NCBI GenBank assembly: GCA_032690845.1 | Contig: CM064429.1 | Location: forward strand, 16,834,569 to 16,898,568 | Reading direction: 5' to 3' | Length of the DNA: 64,000 nt | Origin: Eleusine coracana subsp. coracana | Lineage: Eukaryota; Streptophyta; Magnoliopsida; Poales; Poaceae | Part shown: piece by piece, positions 55,651-64,000 of the stretch | Layout: each line of letters starts with the position of its first letter | Position numbering within the stretch: the stretch's first letter is position 1 | Translations under genes and position numbers: made by a program | Notes under the pieces: generated by a model | Seen by the model: the letters and a program-made list of their open reading frames with translations, nothing else | What the model was told of the DNA's origin: nothing | Database searches by the model: none

Positions 55651-56303
55651 ACTCTCCACTTTGAGTTATCCCCAAATGTCACCTTCTCACTGTCTTCGTC
55701 TTCATCAATGTTGGTGAACATGGTTGGCTTCCCGGTCATATGTTGGGTGCACCCACTATCGAGTATCCAATTGGTGCCTCCACTCTTGTAGTTGACCCTG
55801 GTGGTAGCCATAAGACAAGCACTAGAGGAAGAGGGGTTAGTATCCAAAGCATTGCTCAATTCACTTGTACTTACCTCATCACGTTGAATGAGACCATCCT
55901 CATAGTTAGGGATACTTGCAATCCCTTCATGAAGTCTTCTCCTTATAGGATAGTTGGGAGCACGATACCTCCATTGTCCATGACCATCCCCTATGTGCAC
56001 ATTGTCGAGTGTGATGTAGTAGTGGGGAGGATCATAGAGGCCAGTGACGTGCTCAAGCACGTGTCCCACTTGTGAGTGGAGCACAAGTATCATCTCCATT
56101 GCCCTCTCAATTGAGAGCTCATGCCTTCTGTTGATTACCTCCTCAAGTAAGAAACCTCTCTCAGAAGTTGTGATTTGTTGGAGGAGCTTGTTAATCACTT
56201 CATGTGGTGCAATCCTCCGAAGACCTTTGAAGGAATTTATCCTACACACAAGATCATAAATGCTTAAGAGAGTCTCACAAAGGTCATCATTTGGATTTCT
56301 CAC
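55651..56303 (-). pseudogene. Copia gag end and protease active site
   Basis: The minus frame carries an unusual gag C-terminal stretch (RNPNDDLCETLLSIYDLVCR, EVINRRHELSIERAMEM) and then NWILDSGCTQHMTGKPTMF. DSGC is the catalytic motif of copia protease. It then reads EKVTFGDNSKWRV up to the solo-LTR insertion. The protease continues on the other side at 52722 in a compatible frame. No zinc knuckle is recognisable between gag and DSGC, where one is expected. Confidence 0.82.
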
Positions 56304-56426
56304 AAATTCACCAAGTTGAAAGATAAGATCCTGTTAGTGAGCTTGATGAAGATGCCAAAGTCAATCTTGTGGTGGAGGAGGTGGAGGCGTCGGAGCCGTA
56401 GTGTTGAGATTGATCATCTCCAATGA

Positions 56427-57284
56427 TCATGTGAGCATTGTGGTTGGTGCTCCTCTCACACCAACGCGAGGTCCATCCGAAGTGCTTTGAGTATAACTTG
56501 GAATGACACTTGGGGTAGAGCTTGATGAAGCGCCTGATGAAGAGCCTGGTGTAGGTCTTGATCCGAAGGGGTTGTAGAAGTTGTTGCAAGGCAATCTTGT
56601 GGAGGGATCAAAGAAGTTTGAGCTTGAGGCTACTTCTTTCCCTTTACTTGAAGATGCTTCATTGTTTTCCTTGAATGTCTTCTTCGCCGTCAAGCTTGCG
56701 GTGATCTCCTCATCCTTGAAGTGAAGCCCGATCACATCCTCGACGAAAAGACCCTTCTCCACGATGAGATCAAGGGTGATGTAGAGAAGCTTGCTGCTAG
56801 GGAGCGAGGTGAGGATCTTCTCGACTATCACGATCTTGGGAAGCTTGAAAGATTCTTTAGTTGCTTCAATCTTCTCCACAATACCTCGCAAGCAAATAAG
56901 AGAGTCAAGTAAGTTCTCATTATCATTAGCAAGGAAGGAAAAGAACTCCTCAACAAGTGAATCGCTAGCAAGATCAATACGCACACTATCATCAATCCTA
57001 GTCATGCTAGTGGAGCAAGCAACATCAAGAGAAACAACATCATCACTCATCACATTAGGCACACTAGTAGAGCAACCTATCAAATCATCACTAGTAGAAT
57101 CTAGGCACTCACTAAAACTAGGCACATCCACACAATCATCATCATCACCATACACATGATCATCGGTAAAGGTATTGACAAAGTCCACAAGTGTGTCCAT
57201 CAACTCATCCGAAATCATGGCACTTAGGTAGCTTTTCAAGCGATCCTTCCATGAGCCATGATCCAGCCCCAAATGGGATGACAT
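56427..57284 (-). pseudogene. Copia gag, atypical (285 residues)
   Basis: The frame starts MSSHLGLDHGSWKDRLKSYL close to the LTR, as expected for gag. Residues 140-200 hold LPKIVIVEKILTSLPSS and KGLFVEDVIGLHFKDEE, which resemble the end of the copia gag (UBN2) domain. The Asp/Ser-rich middle and the Ser/Pro-rich tail (TPGSSSGASSSSTPSV) are not typical. The N-terminal gag motif seen in the 28.5-kb relative (NYALWKTRM) is missing, so the gene has probably lost internal sequence. The neighbouring frame at 56308-56589 is a shifted continuation. Confidence 0.65.
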
Positions 57285-57337
57285 CCTAACTCAATACGGT
57301 CACTACTCAAGGCGGTTAAGCCCTATGATAAGCACTT

Positions 57338-57350
57338 GGCTCAGATACCA
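57338..57350 (-). other. Primer-binding site (initiator tRNA-Met)
   Basis: The minus strand reads TGGTATCTGAGCC two bases from the LTR, one mismatch from TGGTATCAGAGCC. Confidence 0.8.
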
Positions 57351-57352
57351 CT

Positions 57353-59101
57353 TGAAAGGACCGAGTGACTGAGAGGGGGGTGAATCGGGAACTCGCTATA
57401 TGTACCAAATTCGCCAATTTCTAAAACCGAACGCTCAATCAACTCCTATAGCAATTCTAGTGGTGAACACACTAGCAAGATAATAGTCCTATAGAAGGAC
57501 CCACAACCTAATAATACTAGTGGATCACATAAGACAATACAACTCCTATACAAGCAAGTAATAAAGACACACGGAAGCAAACAACAAGCTAGCAATGCTA
57601 CAAGATAAGGAATTAAAGCACACAAGCATGAGTAGCATGGTATGTAAATGCGGAAAGTAAAGCATCATAGTGAGGAGAGGTCAAGGAATGCTCATGATTT
57701 TTTTCCAAGATCTCGGAAGGATGGTGCCTTCCCCTACTCCTAGTTAGACCACTCCCACCGAAGTACCGGTCCCTCCCGCCACCAATGTGGAGTTCTCGCA
57801 CAAAAGCCCGTAATCACTCTCAGAGTGAAGACATGGTCACATCACTGCTGCCACCAAGGCACAAGCTTGCCTTCCTCGAGAACTTGCCGGAGTCCCCGAT
57901 TCGATATGAGCGCTCACTATTGATGCCCCTTTCACCGGCAGGCTCAAACTGTGTACAAACGTGTGACAGCCTTCACAACCCATCATAATAGGCTCGATCA
58001 CCGACACCTAACCGATTTAGGTCTCACCATAAACCAAGAGTAGCAACCTAGATCACACCCTCAAAGACACCCTAGCTTTAGATGTGCAAGATGCTAAAGT
58101 TACTCTCACTAGCACTCTCAAGATATGCAATATCTCCTCCTAGTACTCTCCTCTGTTTCTCTTGGCTCTCACCAAATGCTCTAAGCTATTCCACTGGCCA
58201 AGAGAGGTCCTTAAGACCCCAGCAATGAAGTTATATAGGCTTCCAACCTCGAACTAGCGGTTGCTCCACGAAATCACCTTTCTGGACCCTAATGACCAAA
58301 CCATCCGGTCACTGCCAGACCGGACCGTCCGGTCTCTCTGAAACGGTTCCTAGAATCGTTGGTTGCTCTGTCCAGGTCATCTCTCTGTACTGACCGGACC
58401 GTCCGGTCAGTAGACCGGACCGTCTGGTCTCATCGCGTCCTGTGCATTCCAGAGAGCTCCAGTTTGCTTCCTCTCTGTCCCAAGTCACAGCCCTCCTAAC
58501 TGTACCGTCCGGTCGCTAGACCGTACCGTCCGAGCTCTAGGGTTTCCAGACTTGATAGATTCCTCGCATACTCCTCTCTGATCTCCTAGTAACCGTACAG
58601 TCCGGTCACCACTGACCCCTCTGTCCGACCACTACGTCCAGAAGCTGAAACTCCTCGTCCGCGCTTGACTTTGTTTCCAGGCTTCTCCGAACAGCTCCTT
58701 GACTTCTCCACTATCACCTAGAACCTACGATTTCACTGAGCATCCATGCACATCACCGACTAGTCATGACCTAAGAAATATGACCTAGACCCCCTTGACA
58801 GTTCAGTTTTTCCTATGGACTCAAAGCCCTAACAACTAAACAAGTGTTTCAAACACTTGCTCCATAGCTTGTCCTTAGCCTTGATCCATCTCCATCAACC
58901 CTCGAACTCCATCAAGCTCGCAAGCCTCCATGCTTGTGGTCATTGTTGTTAATTGCCAAGGCAACCATTATCAATCATCATTAAGTAGAAGGCATTTCCT
59001 ACACTCACAACACTCGTGTAGACATTAGTCACCTTTCATGTTTGTCATTCATCACCAAAACATCATACCTTGGGGTGACCTCAATGGTCATGATCCTTAT
59101 A
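57353..59101 (-). repeat. 5' LTR of the 33.4-59.1 kb copia element
   Basis: TGAAAGGACCGAGTG ... ATGATCCTTATA, 1749 bp. The last dinucleotide pair has mutated from ACA to ATA. The TATA site is at 58232 on the minus strand, with palindromes upstream at 58294, 58318, 58392, 58413, 58498 and 58519. Confidence 0.9.
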
Positions 59102-59161
59102 GCTCTCAAATAGCCTTTTGAACTCCAGTGCTAGGTCTTTGATCCAAATCCCAAAAGTCAT
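59102..59161 (-). pseudogene. Zinc-knuckle protein pseudogene, N-terminal codons
   Basis: On the minus strand an ATG at 59161 opens MTFGIWIKDLALEFKRLFES up to the GCTCT duplication. The coding sense resumes at 33372 on the other side of the copia element. A leader rich in CCTCTCCCC precedes the ATG. Thus the 25.7-kb insertion separates the first 20 or so codons from the rest. The downstream part was already, or has since become, full of frameshifts. Confidence 0.5.
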
Positions 59162-59201
59162 TGAGGAAGAGGGAAGGGGAGAGAATGTTTACCTTGTGTG
59201 T

Positions 59202-59316
59202 GGGGGGGGGGGGGGGGGGCTTTAGAGAGAGGAGATGCACGGACCAATCAAGATCTTCCATGGAAGGGTTGGAAGGTCACCTTGGGAGAGGGTGGGGGTG
59301 GGGGTGGGGGTGGGGG
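59202..59316. repeat. G-rich microsatellites
   Basis: An 18-base G run lies at 59202-59219 and a (GGGGGT)n tract at 59291-59316. Both lie in the presumed 5' region of the minus-strand zinc-knuckle pseudogene. G-runs of this kind can form quadruplex structures. Confidence 0.9.
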
Positions 59317-59437
59317 GCGGAGCCATCCTCCGTGTTGGTGATCTTGGTGGTGGTTGCTGGCGCGTGCACTGGGTACAGGATATAATCCCTTGACAACCGA
59401 TGTTTGATAATGCATCACCAGCTTACACTGATTTACT

Positions 59438-59827
59438 CTAGCACATAACTTGGTTGGCTATGCCGGTATACCCCCGACAGTTGCTAGTTAACAATGTGCC
59501 GCCGAAACCATCTGGTGAATGATCATTGTGCAGATACTTTATCTCAATTTTATTTAGGAATGGTAAAATAGTGTCACCATCCCTGCACAAGCACCTCGTG
59601 TGTGTGGTCTTATAGCAGCACAGATTACATGATGTCTGCTGTGTAGCATTTCTAGACAGAGTTACAATAGCACATAACCCTTGCTGGCCCTTAATACTTC
59701 CACACAATTTGCGATATTTGGACCATATGGCTTTACGCTGCTTGCATCTGACAAGTGCAACATACCATGTATTGTAACGGATGAAGAAAGGAATAATAGC
59801 TGCACTCACAAAAGATGATTGAGTCAT
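59438..59827 (-). other. Unrecognised 129-residue frame
   Basis: The frame is cysteine-rich in its middle (CNLCCYKTTHTRCLCRDG) but has no spacing that I can assign to a known zinc-binding fold. It lies alone in AT-rich DNA without a visible promoter, so it may be a chance frame or an exon remnant. Confidence 0.2.
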
Positions 59828-60466
59828 TTACTAATACCGTTGTATCGGGTATAATAGGTCACAAGGGAGGCTTTTTAAGCCATTGTATTACACTCTTCAT
59901 GTTCTTTCGGCTGGGTTTACATTTCCGAATATGATAAAGTGATTTGAACATTTCTACTGTATAAAGGAAATTCTATGAAACTTTGAACTGAACTTACGAA
60001 TGGGAAATTCATTGGTGAGTAGGATGTAATGTGACTATGAACTGAGCTGGGAAATTCATTGGTGAGTAGGATGAAACTATGAGCTGAACATATAAAGAGG
60101 GAAATTTGATTATGACTAGGGCTAAGGGGCTCCGACATTCTGATAAGGGAAAGCACGATAAACCCAATATTGTGCTTTCAAGTCGTTTTAACTTTTCTCT
60201 CTCAAAAGAACTTGTGTACACATTTTTCCTATGATGTTATCTGTCAGTAATTTCCTGTTATGACTTGAGTTTTTATTTGCCTATGCATTCCTTTATCCTC
60301 ATGTTTCATTTACTCGTACAGTTGGTTTCTGTACATATGTTTCATTTTCTCTAGTTTGTACTGAGAGAATCGTCATAACTGAACAAAATGTAACAAATGC
60401 ATTTTAAGTTTATAGGAATTTAAAACAATTCTCAATGAAAACTGACAGGGAAGCCAATAATTCTAG
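59828..60466. other. AT-rich stretch with a short direct repeat
   Basis: GGGAAATTCATTGGTGAGTAGGATG occurs at 60002 and again at 60050, and a diverged relative occurs near 63656. No gene is supported. Confidence 0.5.
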
Positions 60467-62365
60467 CACTACGGGAGATCAGTGCTTTGCCGAATAACCG
60501 AAACACTCGACAAAGGTCAAAAAACACTCGATAAAGACTTTGCCGAGTACAATACTCAGCAAAGAGCAATCAGCAAAAAAAATCCTAGCAAAATGCTCTT
60601 TGACGAGTGTTGTTTTTCGGCCACTCAGACAAAATAGGCAAACTGTTTGCCGAGTGTATCAAAACACTCGGCAAACAATTTTCGAATTAATAAAAAAAAA
60701 TTACGCCGCTCCCGCCGGCCCGTTTGTGTCGCCGCCGACGGCGAGCTGGTCGAGGAACGTGCGTGCTTTGCGGCCCACTGCTCGGCCATCTTCTCCTCCT
60801 TGCCTCCGCGTCGCGCCTTAGCTCGGCAACCTTCTCCTTGTGCTCCAGTCCCGGTTGGCGCGCTCTGCCGCCGCCCTCTGCTCCGCGGCGTCGGCGCGCA
60901 TGCGGGCCTCGAATGCCCCCACGCCGCGCGTCCCGCACCATCTCCAGCTGCTGCTCCACGCGCCGCAGCCGCCACGCCGCCTCCCGCCGCTGCGCCGCCC
61001 ACGCGTGCCGCCCCTCCTCCAGCTCCCGCACCAGATGCTCCAGCTCCTGCCCCTCCACCAGGTTCCTCGCTGGGGGCCCAACGGGCTGCTGCTGCGACTC
61101 GCCAGGGGCCCCTGCACTCACGAGCAGCCACTCATACGTCCGTGCTATTCACCAGCTTCTCTGCGTGGTCCTCCAGCAGCCACTCATACCTCCGCGCTCG
61201 TCGGGGCTGAGCTCCGGCGGGGGTCGCCGGCTGTCCCTGACCTCCCGCTGTTGCCGTGGTTGAGGTTGGAGAGAGATGAGGACGATGGAGTAGAAAGAAA
61301 GAGAGATTGGGGAGAGATGAGGACAGGCGCAGGAGAAGATAAGACCGAGCGGCGTGGTGAAATTTTTTTTCCCTTTGCGCGCCATAGCTTTACAAAAATT
61401 GCTGCATGCGGGCGGTTGCGTTTTTGTTTGCCGAGCGTCAAACTAGACACTCGGTAAAAAAAAAATCTATGCACTTAAAAAAATTAAAATTATCAAATAA
61501 AGTTCAAAAATAATCAAATTATAAAATAATACAACTTATGTAATCTATGACTTATATAAAATGATTTGGAGTCAAATTCAAATTATATTTTCAATTTGGT
61601 TCAAAATTTAACAACTCATTCTCAATTCTAAGGTTATTCTTCGGAGATTCTCTGTTTTGTAAGCAATATACATGACAATTTGTATGAAATCTTCTCTACT
61701 TTTTTATCATAGCTTCCGCTTGTAATACCATCATATCATGACAAATCTTATGATTATCAGACTTTATTTAATTTTTTTTAGAATTTATACATCACTAGCA
61801 AAATGCTCGTTAATGTGGTCATGATTTTCAGACTTCATGCCGAATTTATTTTTATATCATGGATAAGGTCTCAAATTAGGGTAGATAACATGAATATAAT
61901 TTTTATACTCATTAAATTGTTATAACTTTATTTAAAAAATTGCTTGAAATATAATTAATTAACTAAATACAACAAATAAATATAAAATAATATCAAATTA
62001 AAATATGGAGTAACACATGTTGTATGTGTAGAGCATAAAAAGTTTTGAGAGTAGAAGAGGAAAAAAATTGATTTTTTGTCGAGTGTCAAGAAAAACACTC
62101 GACAAACTTTTATCTTTGTTAAGTACCAAAAAGAATGCACTCGATAAAGAAGGCTTTGCCGAGTGCCAAAGAAAATACTCGGCAAAAAATAGTCTTTGCC
62201 GAGTGTATTTATTATGACACGCGGCAAAGTATTTTTTTTGCCGAGTGTCGTAATATTTGCCGAGTGTTTTTTATGTGGCATTCGGCAAAGACCTTTACCG
62301 AGTGCTTGATATATTACACTCAGCAAAGAGCTAGGCACTCGGCAAATAAACGTTTTTCCGTAGTG
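60467..62365. mobile_element. Non-autonomous CACTA (En/Spm-type) element, 1.9 kb
   Basis: The left end is CACTACGGGAGATC. The right end, reverse-complemented, is CACTACGGAAAAACG. Many TTTGCCGAGTG subterminal repeats in both orientations crowd the first 220 and last 310 bases. These bind the element's transposase in this superfamily. The flanking triplets are TAG and TGG, a target duplication with one change. No transposase gene remains. The interior has a GC-rich segment (60700-61300) and an AT-rich segment. Confidence 0.88.
60687..61121 (-). pseudogene. GC-rich coiled-coil segment inside the CACTA element
   Basis: On the minus strand the frames give LVEGQELEHLVRELEEGRHA, then WAAQRREAAWRLRRVEQQLE and EHKEKVAELRRDAEARRRRW. 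These are charged heptad-like helices rich in Arg, Glu and Leu. The composition contrasts sharply with the AT-rich rest of the element, so this may be a captured host exon or the remains of the element's own second protein. A frame change occurs near 60880. A region further out encodes YEWLLEDHAEKLVNS-like sequence twice. I cannot name the family. Confidence 0.35.
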
Positions 62366-64000
62366 TGGTCCATGCCTGCATTCTCTGTAAAAAAGCACTA
62401 TAGCAACAATATCGAAATAGACAAGGAAGATAACCTCTTGGTTCTTCTGATTGGAAAGAAAGGAATGTAAGAACAGTATTTGTTTTTGTGAGTTGCTAAC
62501 ACGGACCCATCCATTGTTTTGCTACAGTCCTGCTTAGATTAGATATGCACCATTATTATCATTCACCAATTTCAGTGCAGGATCACATTGTATACGCTTA
62601 GTTAGCTCATGTGAATTTGCTATCAATGTTATGAATAAAATTGTGCCAAAAGTTTTCTTGCAGGTAAAGAAGTGTGGTAGGATCTTGTCTCCTTATTAAA
62701 GAGGGGATCCTCCTATCCTTGCTAAAGTTACTCTGAAGCTCATGTTTGAAGAATCAAGTTTCCAAGGCAACATAGTTTGTTTGCAATTCTATATGCTGAA
62801 AACTCAGCCTTAGATATCATTGTGAGAACTTCAAAGTTCCACGCGCGAAGTGCTTCTTAGAAGAATTATCTGACGTGGTAATAGCTTCGTGGTGATGAGT
62901 TTCTTCCAGGCGTTAATTGTTCATTTATATCAGCATGTAAGAATGCTTAATTTTCTGGCGCTAGCTGGTCTCCTGCTGCTGCTTACACCTAATGGTGATT
63001 TTTGTTAAGATGATATTTTGAATTGTGTTGACCGCTGATATATCTTATTCTGAATCACTAGCTAGCTGCATTGTTGCTAGCGAATGATGCTGCTATTATG
63101 TGTTCAACGAAGTAGGTAGTCGTCACCCGTGGCTGTGTTGTCAGTCGTCTACCTTTCTACAGAGAAGATGTGCAAATTTAAACTATTTTTGATAAATGGG
63201 CTTTATACTGGAAACCATGTTTCCTTGGGGTGTTTTACTAGTGCTGTTTCAGAAACATTTTGAATTAAATTTTTCAAAAGCTAATATGCAGTGGCTTAAT
63301 CTTTTTCCCCGCATGTTGAGTCCCACAACCATCGCCTGCCATAGATCCACACCACGAACAAAAGCGTCATCATAGTCCGTGCCCACGAAGTTTCCTAGAT
63401 CCTTTGTATTTCTTGGCACTTCCCAATCCCAAACCATGATGATCTATTAGAATAACCAATTGAAATAGATAACTGCTAGACGGCCTGCATTATGTTTTGT
63501 GCCATATATGTATCTATGGCCCTTTTGGACTAAATCAGAGTAGGATTTGCTAGTACTGACCAGTTCGACAGTGGGAACTGGAAAACGATGCGATGCGGAT
63601 GACTTCATAGGGAACTTACAAATATAGAAACTCGTAAATCTTTGTTTTTGAGAAATGAGAAATTCATTCATGAGTTGGATGAAACTAGCTATGAACTGGA
63701 CTTAAATAATGGACTAGGATCCCCTGAGCACGCGTGCAGTACATGCGTCGCGCCATGTAGGTGGAAGAAGCTGGCTCAGGATGCGCATGAGCATGTGCAC
63801 CAACAAATACGGCTCTAGACCCGCTCACACATCGTGCGGGTCTCACAAAAATAATTCTTACGCTTTATTCTATGATCAGGTTTTTAACTTTTTGAGTCTT
63901 AAAAAAAAGGTTTTTAACTTTTGCTAGTTTGGACTGCCATTGTTTCTGGACTAGGCTGTCACATCCACCCCTAAAATAACTCAATGTCCTAGTCGAGGAG
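62366..64000. other. AT-rich right end of the window
   Basis: No gene is supported. A minus frame at 63249-63437 (MVWDWEVPRNTKDLGNFVG) is short and unassigned. CACATCCACCCC near 63960 resembles the start of a gypsy-type LTR and may mark an element entering from the right. Confidence 0.4.

Larger units (their letters stand above)
33373..59101 (-). mobile_element. SIRE/Maximus-type copia element with three nested insertions
   Basis: LTRs of 1792 and 1749 bp and a perfect 5-bp target duplication delimit it. In minus orientation the order is 5' LTR, initiator-Met primer site, gag, protease, integrase, reverse transcriptase, RNase H, a 1.25-kb non-coding region, polypurine tract and 3' LTR. Three later elements lie inside integrase/protease (52728-55645), early reverse transcriptase (46493-50789) and mid reverse transcriptase (37399-46080), each with its own target duplication. 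Without them the element measures about 9.8 kb, the usual size for this group. No envelope-like frame is visible after RNase H. Stops and frameshifts make it inactive. Confidence 0.92.

Noticed and set aside
60625..61457. Several 150-205-residue frames on both strands of the CACTA interior
   Set aside because: Only one minus-strand reading gives a heptad-like helix. The others are low-complexity Ala/Pro/Arg translations of GC-rich DNA.
63249..63671. Two short minus-strand frames near the right edge
   Set aside because: No domain, promoter or homologue is recognised, and their length is within chance for this composition.

Overview
The window is plant nuclear DNA, almost certainly from a grass and probably a panicoid-type genome. 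The reasons are nested Ty1/copia (SIRE/Maximus-type) and Ty3/gypsy LTR retrotransposons, a CACTA transposon with the TTTGCCGAGTG subterminal repeats common in grasses, and several grass-type pseudogene families. No intact, confidently functional host gene is visible. Most of the 64 kb is transposable elements in several layers.

Layout. 1-5265: low-copy, AT-rich DNA with a CpG-rich leader/first-exon candidate (835-1327) and remnants of a BED zinc-finger gene. 5266-5883: truncated SIRE-type LTR. 5884-15759: pile-up of plus-strand, non-autonomous Athila-like gypsy pieces (gag-protease, an Athila-ORF1-like reading frame with its own TATA box, two different 3' LTRs) carrying 31 copies of a GCGCCGATCGGCGC-type palindrome. 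15760-17807: 3' end of a gypsy element (integrase plus 3' LTR). 17808-20507: two tandem, decayed copies of an unnamed gene family, then a possible 36-residue membrane peptide at 21167. 21722-31954: minus-strand copia element with gag and an ORF1-like remnant but no polymerase. 31955-33372 continued at 59102-59161: a zinc-knuckle pseudogene split by the next element. 33373-59101: minus-strand SIRE/Maximus copia element with a perfect 5-bp target duplication (GCTCT). It is itself interrupted by three later insertions: an 8.7-kb Athila-like gag-pro element (37399-46080, TSD CATGT), a 4.3-kb gypsy element (46493-50789, TSD AAGAC) and a 2.9-kb solo LTR (52728-55645, TSD CTCTA). Subtracting the three leaves a copia element of about 9.8 kb with the order gag-PR-IN-RT-RH. 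60467-62365: CACTA deletion derivative with a GC-rich coiled-coil segment. The rest, to 64000, is unannotated AT-rich DNA.

How the parts relate. Several elements (5.9-15.8 kb, 21.7-32.0 kb, 37.4-46.1 kb) lack reverse transcriptase and integrase and must have moved using enzymes supplied by relatives. The copia element at 33.4-59.1 kb retains all pol domains but is broken by insertions, frameshifts and stops. The 37.4-46.1 kb element has two 1549-bp LTRs with no difference seen in the stretches compared and is the youngest arrival.

The most striking unexplained signal is shared by five unrelated LTR families. Each carries its own short palindrome, used in pairs about 18-24 bp apart (most often 20-22 bp, two helical turns). 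In four families whose promoter can be seen the pairs lie just upstream of the LTR TATA box, and one pair lies upstream of an internal TATA box ahead of an ORF1-like gene.
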